From an uncultured Prevotella sp. (GTDB lineage Bacteria; Bacteroidota; Bacteroidia; Bacteroidales; Bacteroidaceae), in the NCBI GenBank assembly GCA_900543975.1, contig UQTI01000005.1, positions 3,894 to 67,893 of the forward strand: DNA of 64,000 bases, in the 5' to 3' direction. This document shows, piece by piece, positions 40,296-49,486 of this stretch. The translations under genes and the position numbers were made by a program. Each line of letters opens with the position of its first letter. Positions within the stretch are counted from its first letter, which is position 1. The notes under the pieces were generated by a model. The model was given only the letters and a program-made list of their open reading frames with translations, was not told the origin of the DNA and did not search any database.

Positions 40296-41687
40296 ATGGA
40301 AATATTTCTGATCAGATTGCTACAGTTCATGCTGGCAATCTCCATCTTGGTGCTGCTCCATGAGGGTGGCCACTTTTTCTTCTCAAAGCTCTTCGGCGTA
40401 AGGGTGGAGAAATTTTATTTGTTCTTTGACCCTTGGTTCCACCTCTTCGAGTTCAAACCCAAGAAGAGCGACACCACCTATGGCGTGGGTTGGCTTCCGC
40501 TGGGCGGCTACTGCAAGATCTCGGGCATGATAGACGAGTCGTTTGACACCGAACAGATGAAGAAGCCCGCTGAACCGTGGGAGTTCAGGTCGAAGCCGGC
40601 ATGGCAGCGACTGCTCATCATGGTGGGCGGCGTGCTCGTAAATTTTGTACTTGCACTCTTCATCTACTCTATGTGTCTGTTCTATTGGGGTGACAACTAC
40701 ATCTCAACGAAGGACATGACGATGGGAATGAAGTTTAACGACGAGGCCAAGGCCATGGGCTTCAAGGACGGCGACATCATGGTTGGCACAGAGAAAGGCC
40801 AGTTCAAGGATTTTGGTGCCGACATGTTCCGCGACCTGTCTGAGGCCAAGCGTGCCGACATCATACGCGACGGCAAGGCCATGTCGGTGGCGCTGCCTGG
40901 CGACATCAACCTGTTGGGCATGCTGAAGAGCACGCCTCAGTTTGCGCGTCCCATGATTCCCGCACTTGTAGATAGCATTGTGGCAGGAAGCATTGCGCAG
41001 AAGATCGGCTTGCAGAAGGGTGACCGCATCATAGCTGTCAACGGCAAGACGATCGACTCGTACAACGAGTTCACCAACGAGGTGGGACGAAGCCGCGACA
41101 TGCTCGCAGCAGCGCAGACCCACAAGGACAGCATCAAGGCACGCACCGTGCAGATAAGCTTTGTGCGTACAGCCAACGGTGCCGCGTCAGCCAACGACAC
41201 GCTCACGGCCAAGCCCACGCTCACTGAGAAGATGGAGTTTGGATTCGCCGTAAAGCCCCTCATCGACTATTATAAGCTCACCCATGTGGGCTATGGCTTC
41301 TTCGAATCGTTCCCCGCAGGTGTGAAATATGGATGGGACGTGCTTGCAGGTTATGTGGGCGACATGAAGTATGTGTTCTCTGCCGACGGTGCCAAGTCGC
41401 TTGGCGGCTTTGGAGCCATCGGCAGCTTGTTCCCGCCCGTGTGGGACTGGCACATGTTCTGGCTTATGACGGCTTTCCTGAGCATCATCCTTGCGTTCAT
41501 GAACATCTTGCCCATACCCGCGCTCGATGGCGGTCATGTGCTCTTCTTGCTCTATGAGATGATCACGCGCCGCAAGCCCAGTGAGAACTTTATGATCCGT
41601 GCCGAATATGTGGGCATTGGCGTCCTCATGCTTCTCATGATCGTGGCAAACCTCAACGACATCTTGCGCTGGCTGGGGTATTTGTAA
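40296..41687 (+). CDS. rseP: Site-2 intramembrane zinc metalloprotease RseP
   Basis: 463 residues from the ATG at 40296; the in-frame TTG at 40269 would add nine polar residues and is less likely. HEGGH zinc motif at residues 22-26 within the first membrane helix, a PDZ domain in the middle (GSIAQKIGLQKGDRIIAVNGK), and the LDGGH motif near the C-terminal helices. The family cleaves membrane-bound anti-sigma factors and leftover signal peptides. The regulated anti-sigma factor is not in this window. Confidence 0.94.
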   Translation: MEIFLIRLLQFMLAISILVLLHEGGHFFFSKLFGVRVEKFYLFFDPWFHLFEFKPKKSDTTYGVGWLPLGGYCKISGMIDESFDTEQMKKPAEPWEFRSKPAWQRLLIMVGGVLVNFVLALFIYSMCLFYWGDNYISTKDMTMGMKFNDEAKAMGFKDGDIMVGTEKGQFKDFGADMFRDLSEAKRADIIRDGKAMSVALPGDINLLGMLKSTPQFARPMIPALVDSIVAGSIAQKIGLQKGDRIIAVNGKTIDSYNEFTNEVGRSRDMLAAAQTHKDSIKARTVQISFVRTANGAASANDTLTAKPTLTEKMEFGFAVKPLIDYYKLTHVGYGFFESFPAGVKYGWDVLAGYVGDMKYVFSADGAKSLGGFGAIGSLFPPVWDWHMFWLMTAFLSIILAFMNILPIPALDGGHVLFLLYEMITRRKPSENFMIRAEYVGIGVLMLLMIVANLNDILRWLGYL

Positions 41688-41727
41688 GAGATAAAGGAGT
41701 GCTTGTCTACGACGGCATAAGTATAGG

Positions 41728-41792
41728 ATTAGGAGCTAAGATGCTTTTCGCGATGTTCAAACGAGGAGGCTTCTTAGCTCCTAATTTTTATT
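41728..41792 (+). terminator. Intrinsic terminator after rseP
   Basis: Perfect 14-bp stem ATTAGGAGCTAAGA / TCTTAGCTCCTAAT, followed by ttttattttaa. It closes the tsaB-to-rseP run. Confidence 0.88.
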
Positions 41793-41895
41793 TTAACCTT
41801 AATCGGTCGTTAGGGCTAATTATCCCAAATCGGTCATTAGGCCAATCTTGAGTTAAAAAAGATTAATGGTTTACACATAATAAAAATAAAACGAG

Positions 41896-41903
41896 TAAAT
41901 TTG
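41896..41903 (+). promoter_or_regulatory. -7 box of the CE1-type esterase gene
   Basis: TAAATTTG. No TTG lies at the usual upstream spacing. The expected start site is about 12 nt before the conserved leader element. Confidence 0.5.
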
Positions 41904-41914
41904 TACTCACTTGA

Positions 41915-43276
<1,362 letters not shown>

Positions 43277-43350
43277 TTGGTTTGAAACTCATACTCCGTT
43301 TTCTCACCATAACCAACATAACAGAACTGTTTGACATGAGATGACGGAAC

Positions 43351-43403
43351 AAGGAAATTGTCGGGAGGCAAAGGTAGAAACCTCCCGACAATTTCCTTTT
43401 TTT
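43351..43403 (+). terminator. Intrinsic terminator of the esterase gene
   Basis: Perfect 18-bp stem (43351-43368 with 43381-43398, AAGGAAATTGTCGGGAGG and complement), then seven T. Confidence 0.92.
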
Positions 43404-43512
43404 ATAATAGATGCTCAAAATTAATCGCATATATGGATCTTATAAAAAAAGGTTATTGCTTAATATCTGCCAAAATGTAGACCTTTATGTCTTATATTTG
43501 GGAAATTATTAC

Positions 43513-43520
43513 TAACTTTG
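43513..43520 (+). promoter_or_regulatory. -7 box of the XRE-cupin operon
   Basis: TAACTTTG, 26 nt before the chosen ATG at 43546. No TTG at ideal spacing. Confidence 0.6.
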
Positions 43521-43545
43521 GCTCAAAATAATAATATTGTCAGTT

Positions 43546-44100
43546 ATGGAAGACTCAATAAAGCAAATTGGACAACGCCTGAAGGGCCTCCGCGAGGTGC
43601 TCGACATCCCTGCTGAAGAAGTGGCAGAGGTGTGTGGCGTGTCGCTCGAACATTACCTTAAGATGGAGGAGGGCAAGGCAGATCCCTCGGTCTATCGTCT
43701 CTCAAAAATATCGAAACGCTATGGCATTGCCCTTGACGTGCTGCTCTTCGGCGAGGAGCCACGCATGAAAGGCTATTTCCTTACACGTCGGGGCAAGGGT
43801 CTGGGCGTTGAACGAAGCAAAGACTATAAGTATCAGAGTCTTGCAAGCGGATTTCAAGGACGTGAGGTTGATCCTTTCCTTGTGACCGTTGACCCGTTGC
43901 CTGGCGATGCGAACCACAATAAGAACTCGCACGCAGGACAGGAGTTTGACTTTGTCTTGAGAGGAGAGCTCGAGATCACCATCGGCGATAAGGTCATGGT
44001 TCTGCACGAAGGCGACAGCATCTATTTTGATGCCTCGCAGCAACACTGCATGCGTGCGATAGGAGAGAGCAAGGTGACATTTGTGTGTGTGGTCATTTAA
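43546..44100 (+). CDS. XRE-cupin transcriptional regulator
   Basis: 184 residues from the ATG at 43546; a TTG three codons earlier is less likely. N-terminal helix-turn-helix (IGQRLKGLREVLDIPAEEVAEVCGVSLEHYLKMEEGKADPS) and C-terminal cupin barrel (HAGQEFDFVLRGELEITIGDKVMVLHEGDSIYFDASQQHCMRA) that would sense a small metabolite. It is 38 nt ahead of an acyl-CoA ligase gene, so it probably controls this operon in response to a carboxylic acid or its CoA ester. The ligand is unknown. Confidence 0.9.
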   Translation: MEDSIKQIGQRLKGLREVLDIPAEEVAEVCGVSLEHYLKMEEGKADPSVYRLSKISKRYGIALDVLLFGEEPRMKGYFLTRRGKGLGVERSKDYKYQSLASGFQGREVDPFLVTVDPLPGDANHNKNSHAGQEFDFVLRGELEITIGDKVMVLHEGDSIYFDASQQHCMRAIGESKVTFVCVVI

Positions 44101-44138
44101 AAAGACCATTGAACGATTTAGACGATTTAACGTTAAAG

Positions 44139-45794
44139 ATGATAGAACGATTCCTGACGCAGACCCATTTTACCTCTGAAGAGGATTATAGGAAAAATCT
44201 GCATTTTAACATACCCGAGAATTTTAATTTCGCCTACGACGTGATGGATGTGTGGGCAGAGGAGCAACCCGACAAGGTGGCGCTCATCTGGACCAACGAC
44301 GAAGGTGAGGAAAAGATTTTTACGTTTGCCGACATCAAACGCGAAAGCGACCAGACGGCAGCCTACTTTGCCTCGCTCGGCATTGGACATGGCGACATGG
44401 TCATGATTATCCTCAAACGCCGTTATGAGTGGTGGCTTACAATGCTTGCCCTGCATAAGCTCGGTGCCATCGCCATACCCGCCACGCACATGCTCACAAA
44501 GCATGACATCGTGTATCGCAACAACCGCGCAAGCGTGAGGGCTATAGTGTGTGTGGGTGAGGAGTATGTGCTCACACAGGTGAGCGAGGCCATGAGCGAG
44601 AGTCCGACGGTGCACACTCTTATCTCTGTTGGTCCCGAGGTGCCCGACGGGTTCCACGACTGGCATAAGGAGTGGCAGAACGCTCCTGCCTTTGTGCGCC
44701 CCAACCACGTCAACACCAACGACGACACCATGCTGATGTATTTTACCAGCGGAACCAGTGGCGAGCCAAAGATGGTGGCTCACGATTTTCTCTATGCTCT
44801 CGGACATCTCACCACGGGTGTGTACTGGCATAACCTCAGCGAAGACAGCATACACCTCACCGTGGCCGACACGGGATGGGGCAAGGCCGTGTGGGGTAAG
44901 TTTTACGGACAGTGGTTTGCTGGCGCCGCCGTGTTTGTGTTCGATCATGAGAAGTTTACGGCAGAGAAAATATTGCGTAAGGTAGAGCAATACCACATCA
45001 CCTCGTTCTGTGCGCCACCAACGGTCTACCGTTTCATGATTCGTGAGGATTTCTCTCAATATGACCTCTCGTCGCTGCGCTACTGCTGCACGGCGGGCGA
45101 GGCGCTTAACGCTGCTGTCTATGACAAGTTCTACGAGCTGACGGGCATACGCCTGATGGAGGGCTTCGGCCAGACAGAGACCTGCATGACGCTCGGAACA
45201 ATGCCGTGGATGACGCCCAAGCCAGGATCTATGGGCAAGCCCAACGCTCAGTATGACATCGACCTCTTGAAGCCCGATGGCACACCGTGTGAGGATGGTG
45301 AGAAGGGACAGATCGTGGTGCGTGTGGGCGACGTGAAACCCCTCGGACTGTTCAAGGGCTACTATCGCGATGACAAGCTCACACGTCAGGCATGGCACGA
45401 CGGCATCTATTATACTGGCGACATGGCATGGCGCGATGAGGATGGCTACTACTGGTTTGTGGGGCGCATTGACGACGTGATAAAGAGCAGCGGCTACCGC
45501 ATCGGACCGTTTGAGGTGGAGAGTGCGCTGATGACACACCCCGCCGTGGTCGAGTGTGCCATCACAGGTGTGCCCGACGAAATCCGTGGCATGGTGGTCA
45601 AGGCCACCGTGGTGCTGGGCAAGGAGTGGAAAGACAAGGCTGGCGATGAGCTTGTTAAGGAGCTGCAAAATCATGTTAAGCATGAGACAGCACCTTATAA
45701 GTATCCGCGCATCATCGAGTTTGTGGACGAACTGCCAAAGACCATCAGCGGCAAGATCAGAAGAGTGGAGATTAGGGAAAAAGACAAGAAATAA
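44139..45794 (+). CDS. Acyl-CoA synthetase, AMP-binding (medium-chain/acetyl type)
   Basis: 551 residues from the ATG at 44139; an in-frame start at 44085 would overlap the regulator and lacks conservation. P-loop MLMYFTSGTSGEPKM, acyl/adenylate motifs EGFGQTETCM and YYTGDMAWRDEDGYYWFVGR, hinge DDVIKSSGYRIGP, and the catalytic Lys region PKTISGKIRR. It activates a carboxylic acid to its acyl-CoA via an acyl-adenylate. Coupling to an XRE-cupin gene is a common Bacteroidales arrangement. The chain length of the substrate cannot be read. Confidence 0.92.
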   Translation: MIERFLTQTHFTSEEDYRKNLHFNIPENFNFAYDVMDVWAEEQPDKVALIWTNDEGEEKIFTFADIKRESDQTAAYFASLGIGHGDMVMIILKRRYEWWLTMLALHKLGAIAIPATHMLTKHDIVYRNNRASVRAIVCVGEEYVLTQVSEAMSESPTVHTLISVGPEVPDGFHDWHKEWQNAPAFVRPNHVNTNDDTMLMYFTSGTSGEPKMVAHDFLYALGHLTTGVYWHNLSEDSIHLTVADTGWGKAVWGKFYGQWFAGAAVFVFDHEKFTAEKILRKVEQYHITSFCAPPTVYRFMIREDFSQYDLSSLRYCCTAGEALNAAVYDKFYELTGIRLMEGFGQTETCMTLGTMPWMTPKPGSMGKPNAQYDIDLLKPDGTPCEDGEKGQIVVRVGDVKPLGLFKGYYRDDKLTRQAWHDGIYYTGDMAWRDEDGYYWFVGRIDDVIKSSGYRIGPFEVESALMTHPAVVECAITGVPDEIRGMVVKATVVLGKEWKDKAGDELVKELQNHVKHETAPYKYPRIIEFVDELPKTISGKIRRVEIREKDKK

Positions 45795-45805
45795 ACATTC
45801 CACAT

Positions 45806-46888
45806 TTGAACAGAATAGTTATAAAGGTGGGCAGCAATGTGCTGACCCGCAACGACGGAAAATTAGATGTCACCCGCATGTCGGCAATCGTAGACCAGGT
45901 GGTGTGGCTGAGAAAGCATGGCTATGAGGTCATACTCGTGTCGTCGGGTGCCGTGGCAGCCGGACGCGCAGAGCTGCATGTGGGTCATAAGCTCGACAGC
46001 GTGGAGCAACGACAGCTGTTTTCTGCCATCGGTCAGGTGAAGCTCACGGGGCTTTATTATGACCTCTTCCGCGAGTATGGTGTCCGCATAGGTCAGGTGC
46101 TCACCATGAAGGAGAACTTTGCGTCGCGACGTGAATATCTGAACCAGCGCGCATGTATGGGGGTTATGCTTGAGAACGGCGTCATCCCTGTGGTCAACGA
46201 GAACGACACGGTGAGCGTGACCGAGCTGATGTTTACCGACAACGACGAGCTGTCAGGACTTATTGCCACGATGATGGGGGCTGAGCGTCTTGTCATCTTA
46301 AGCAACATCGACGGCATCTACACGGGCAGTCCAGCAGACCCGCAGTCGAAGCTCATCACAAAGGTGGAGCCTGGTCGCGACCTTAGCGAATATATACAGC
46401 AGGAGAAGAGCGGCTTCGGACGCGGCGGCATGACGACCAAATGTAACATTGCCCGCAAGGTGGCTGATGAAGGCATTGAGGTGATAATTGCCAACGGCAA
46501 GCGCGACAACATCTTGCGCCTGTTGGTCGAGAACGCAGAAGACACGCCGCACACCACTTTTGTGGCAAACAAACAGGCGGCGTCGGGCGTGAAGAAATGG
46601 ATCGCTCACAGCGAGAGCTTTGCTAAAGGCATAGTGCGCGTCAACGCCAAGGCTGCCGAGGCGCTGACGGGCAGCCGGGCGGTGAGTCTGCTTATGGTGG
46701 GCGTCACTGCCGTTGAAGGCGACTTTGAAGAGGGCGACATTGTGAACATCATTGCTCCTGACGGACGAAAGATTGGTTTGGGACGTAGCGCCTACAGCAA
46801 CACCGAGGCAACGGCTCTGGTGGGCAAGCACGACGTGAAGCCTATTGTGCATTACGATTATTTGATAGTTAACGAGTTGACGAGTTGA
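45806..46888 (+). CDS. proB: Glutamate 5-kinase
   Basis: 360 residues. The start is TTG at 45806, giving the conserved beginning MNRIVIKVGSNVLT; no ATG is available, the next upstream in-frame start-like codon being an ATT. Amino-acid kinase motifs VSSGAVAAGRAEL, NENDTVSVTELMFTDNDELSG and RGGMTTK, and a C-terminal PUA domain (FAKGIVRVNAKAAEALTGSRAVSLLMVGV). It phosphorylates glutamate, the first step of proline synthesis, and is followed by proA. It starts 11 nt after the acyl-CoA ligase. Confidence 0.94.
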   Translation: MNRIVIKVGSNVLTRNDGKLDVTRMSAIVDQVVWLRKHGYEVILVSSGAVAAGRAELHVGHKLDSVEQRQLFSAIGQVKLTGLYYDLFREYGVRIGQVLTMKENFASRREYLNQRACMGVMLENGVIPVVNENDTVSVTELMFTDNDELSGLIATMMGAERLVILSNIDGIYTGSPADPQSKLITKVEPGRDLSEYIQQEKSGFGRGGMTTKCNIARKVADEGIEVIIANGKRDNILRLLVENAEDTPHTTFVANKQAASGVKKWIAHSESFAKGIVRVNAKAAEALTGSRAVSLLMVGVTAVEGDFEEGDIVNIIAPDGRKIGLGRSAYSNTEATALVGKHDVKPIVHYDYLIVNELTS

Positions 46889-46915
46889 TAAGTTAACGAG
46901 TTGACAAGTTTACGA
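46889..46915. repeat. gttaacgagttgac-type direct repeats between proB and proA
   Basis: Units of gttaacgagttgac and variants overlap the end of proB and continue to 46915 just before the inverted element. Possibly simple repeat expansion; no known function. Confidence 0.5.
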
Positions 46916-46950
46916 GTTCTTGCTGAAGCAAGCGGCAAAGCCGAGCGGAC
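46916..46950. repeat. 35-nt inverted repeat, left copy (upstream of proA)
   Basis: The element contains two adjoining mini-hairpins, CTTGCT-GA-AGCAAG and CGGC-AAA-GCCG. A perfect inverted copy is at 48401-48435. It ends 21 nt before the proA start. Confidence 0.9.
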
Positions 46951-46971
46951 AAACTAACGAAATATAAGAAG

Positions 46972-48228
46972 ATGGACGCAGAAAACATAAAGATATTTGA
47001 ACAGGTGAAGGCGGCAAGCACCACGCTTGCTGCCATTGATGACGACACAAAAAACAAGGTGCTGCTGGCTGTGGCCGATGCCATTGCCGACAACGCACAC
47101 GCCTTGCTCGATGCCAACGCCAACGATCTGGAACGCATGGACAAGGCGAACCCTCTGTATGACCGACTGATGCTCACCCCTGAGCGCCTTGAAGGCATTG
47201 CTGCCGACATGCGTCATGTGGCAACGTTGCCATCGCCCCTCGGCCATACGCTCTCTCAGCGCACGTTGCCTAACGGCCTGCGTCTGCGCAAGGTGAGTGT
47301 GCCGTTCGGTGTGATCGGCATAATCTATGAGGCACGCCCTAACGTTAGCTTCGATGTGTTCTCGCTTTGTTTCAAGAGCGGCAACGCCTGTGTGCTCAAG
47401 GGCGGCAAGGATGCCGACAGCAGCAATAGAGCCATCATCGACGTCATTCATAAGGTGCTGCGCCAGCAAGGAATAAGCACCGATGTGGTGCGCCTGTTGC
47501 CCGCCACACATGAGGCAACGGCAGACATGCTGAACGCTGTGGGATATGTTGACCTCTGCATTCCGCGTGGAGGAAAAAAGCTCATCAGCTTTGTGCGCGA
47601 CACGGCTCGCGTGCCGGTCATCGAGACGGGTGCCGGCGTGGTACATGCCTACTTTGACAAGGATGGCGACCTCGACATGGGGCGCCGCATCATCACCAAT
47701 GCCAAGACACGCCGCGTGAGTGTGTGCAACGCTCTCGACACGCTCGTCATCCATAGCAGCCGACTCGCTGATCTGCCTGCCCTTGTTGCTGACATGGCTG
47801 GAAAGCATGTTGAGATATTTGCCGACAGACGGGCTGCCGCAGCTCTTAAAGACTATCCTTATATAAAAGAGGTGAAAGCAGACGAGGAGGACAGCGTCTT
47901 CAGCACCGAGTTTATGGATTATAAGATGGGTGTGAAGACGGTCGACTCGCTCGATGAGGCGCTTGCCCATATCGCACGCTTTGGCTCTGGACACAGCGAG
48001 TGCATAATAACCGCCGATGCCGATGCCGCTCACCACTTCCAACAGGTGGCTGACGCAGCCTGTGTCTATTGGAACGCTCCTACCAGCTTTACCGATGGTG
48101 CGCAGTTCGGGCTTGGTGCCGAGATAGGCATAAGCACGCAAAAGCTTGGCCCACGCGGTCCAATGGGGCTTGAAGAAATCACTACTTATAAGTGGCTGAT
48201 TGAGGGTGAAGGACAGGTGAGGAGTTAA
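46972..48228 (+). CDS. proA: Gamma-glutamyl phosphate reductase
   Basis: 418 residues. Aldehyde-dehydrogenase superfamily with [36 protein letters not shown] and the catalytic Cys region ([15 protein letters not shown]), plus the C-terminal ...[17 protein letters not shown] typical of ProA. It reduces glutamyl 5-phosphate to the semialdehyde in proline synthesis. It is separated from proB by 83 nt holding repeats, and from argF' by a repeat-rich spacer. Confidence 0.96.
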   Translation: MDAENIKIFEQVKAASTTLAAIDDDTKNKVLLAVADAIADNAHALLDANANDLERMDKANPLYDRLMLTPERLEGIAADMRHVATLPSPLGHTLSQRTLPNGLRLRKVSVPFGVIGIIYEARPNVSFDVFSLCFKSGNACVLKGGKDADSSNRAIIDVIHKVLRQQGISTDVVRLLPATHEATADMLNAVGYVDLCIPRGGKKLISFVRDTARVPVIETGAGVVHAYFDKDGDLDMGRRIITNAKTRRVSVCNALDTLVIHSSRLADLPALVADMAGKHVEIFADRRAAAALKDYPYIKEVKADEEDSVFSTEFMDYKMGVKTVDSLDEALAHIARFGSGHSECIITADADAAHHFQQVADAACVYWNAPTSFTDGAQFGLGAEIGISTQKLGPRGPMGLEEITTYKWLIEGEGQVRS

Positions 48229-48400
48229 GTGAAGAGTGAAGAGTGAAAAATCCTTTTGCTTTGCTTTTTAAGTGAAAACAATATAATTAAGAAAAGAGTG
48301 GGGATGTTAATGGAAATGTAGAGAAGAGATGTAGAGAACGGCTTTTAAGTAGTAAGTCAAATCTCCTTGTCTACTCGTCTTCTTGTCTCCTTGTCCACTC
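48229..48400. other. Repeat-like spacer between proA and argF'
   Basis: A/T-rich and short-repeat DNA (aagagtgaag motifs, gtagagaa motifs, then ctcgtcttcttgtctccttgtccac). No gene, promoter consensus or terminator recognised. Confidence 0.5.
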
Positions 48401-48435
48401 GTCCGCTCGGCTTTGCCGCTTGCTTCAGCAAGAAC
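48401..48435. repeat. 35-nt inverted repeat, right copy (upstream of argF')
   Basis: Exact reverse complement of 46916-46950. It ends 17 nt before the argF' start, so both copies sit at the same distance from the next gene despite opposite orientation. Confidence 0.9.
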
Positions 48436-48452
48436 TATAAAATAAAAAAAAG

Positions 48453-49415
48453 ATGAAAACATTTTTCAACGTCAACGACCTCGGCAACCTGCAGCAGGCA
48501 TTGGCTGAGGCACAGGAAGTGAAGAACAACCGTTTCGGCTTCCAACATCTGGGCAAGAACAAGACCTTGCTCATGATTTTCTTTAACAACTCGTTGCGCA
48601 CACGCCTCTCAACACAGAAGGCGGCCATGAACCTCGGCATGAATGTTATCGTGCTCGACGTGAACGCCGGTGCGTGGAAACTGGAGACAGAACGCGGCGT
48701 CATCATGGATGGCGACAAGAGCGAGCATCTGCTTGAGGCCATTCCCGTGATGGGCAGCTATTGCGACCTTATCGGCATACGCTCATTTGCCGGGCTTACA
48801 GACCGTGGGTTCGACTATGCCGAGACCATCGTCAACCAGTTTGTAAAATACAGCGGCCGCCCAGTCTTTGCCATGGAGACGGCTACCGTGCATCCGCTTC
48901 AGGCTTTCGCTGACCTCATAACCATTGAGGAGCACAAGACCGTAGCGCGTCCTAAGGTGGTGCTGTCATGGGCTCCCCATTGCCGCGCGTTGCCTCAGGC
49001 TGTGCCTAACTCGTTTGCCGAATGGATGAATGCTGCCGATGTCGACTTTGTGGTGACACATCCCCACGGCTATGAGCTTGACCCCAAGTTTGTGGGCAAT
49101 GCTCGCGTTGAGTATGACCAGATGAAGGCGCTTGAGGGTGCCGACTTTGTGTATGCCAAGAACTGGAGTTGCCCAGGCGTGACCAACGCTGCCGACTATG
49201 GAAAGATCTTGAGCAAAGACATGTCGTGGACCATCGATGCTGCTCACATGGCTGTGACAAACAACGGCAAGTTCATGCACTGTCTGCCTGTGCGCCGCGG
49301 TCTCATCGTTACTGACGACGTGATAGAAAGCCCCAACTCGCTCGTCATACCCGAAGCCGCCAACCGCGAGATCTCTGCCGAGGTGGTAATCAAGCGTATG
49401 CTTGAGGCACTGTAA
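48453..49415 (+). CDS. argF': N-acylornithine carbamoyltransferase (Bacteroides succinylornithine type)
   Basis: 320 residues. Strong similarity, from memory, to the Bacteroides fragilis N-succinyl-L-ornithine transcarbamylase: carbamoyl-phosphate motif FFNNSLRTRLSTQ, 'HPLQAFADL', 'WAPH', FVITHP-like FVVTHPHGYE and 'HCLPVRR'. It carbamoylates N-succinylornithine (or N-acetylornithine) in arginine synthesis. Odd: the position that separates the two specificities (Pro90 in the Bacteroides enzyme, Glu in the Xanthomonas acetyl enzyme) is Ser90 here, in the segment DGDKSEHLLEA. The usual RPLPQAVPN loop also reads RALPQAVPN. Substrate preference is therefore uncertain. Confidence 0.9.
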   Translation: MKTFFNVNDLGNLQQALAEAQEVKNNRFGFQHLGKNKTLLMIFFNNSLRTRLSTQKAAMNLGMNVIVLDVNAGAWKLETERGVIMDGDKSEHLLEAIPVMGSYCDLIGIRSFAGLTDRGFDYAETIVNQFVKYSGRPVFAMETATVHPLQAFADLITIEEHKTVARPKVVLSWAPHCRALPQAVPNSFAEWMNAADVDFVVTHPHGYELDPKFVGNARVEYDQMKALEGADFVYAKNWSCPGVTNAADYGKILSKDMSWTIDAAHMAVTNNGKFMHCLPVRRGLIVTDDVIESPNSLVIPEAANREISAEVVIKRMLEAL

Positions 49416-49431
49416 TGTCACCGCTCTCCAT

Positions 49432-49463
49432 ACCAAGGCCTCTGTTTTGTTGAGGCCATTGGT
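49432..49463. terminator. Hairpin between convergent argF' and ccsBA-like genes
   Basis: ACCAAGGCCTC pairs with GAGGCCATTGGT with one bulged T. No T-run follows, so efficiency is uncertain. Confidence 0.5.
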
Positions 49464-49486
49464 GTGAAGCGCAAGGCGGCGCTTCG

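Noticed and set aside
44133..45803. 556-codon minus-strand open frame opposite the acyl-CoA ligase
   Set aside because: Exactly antisense to a gene with all family motifs; composition Cys/His-rich and without domains, typical of an antisense shadow in G+C-rich DNA.
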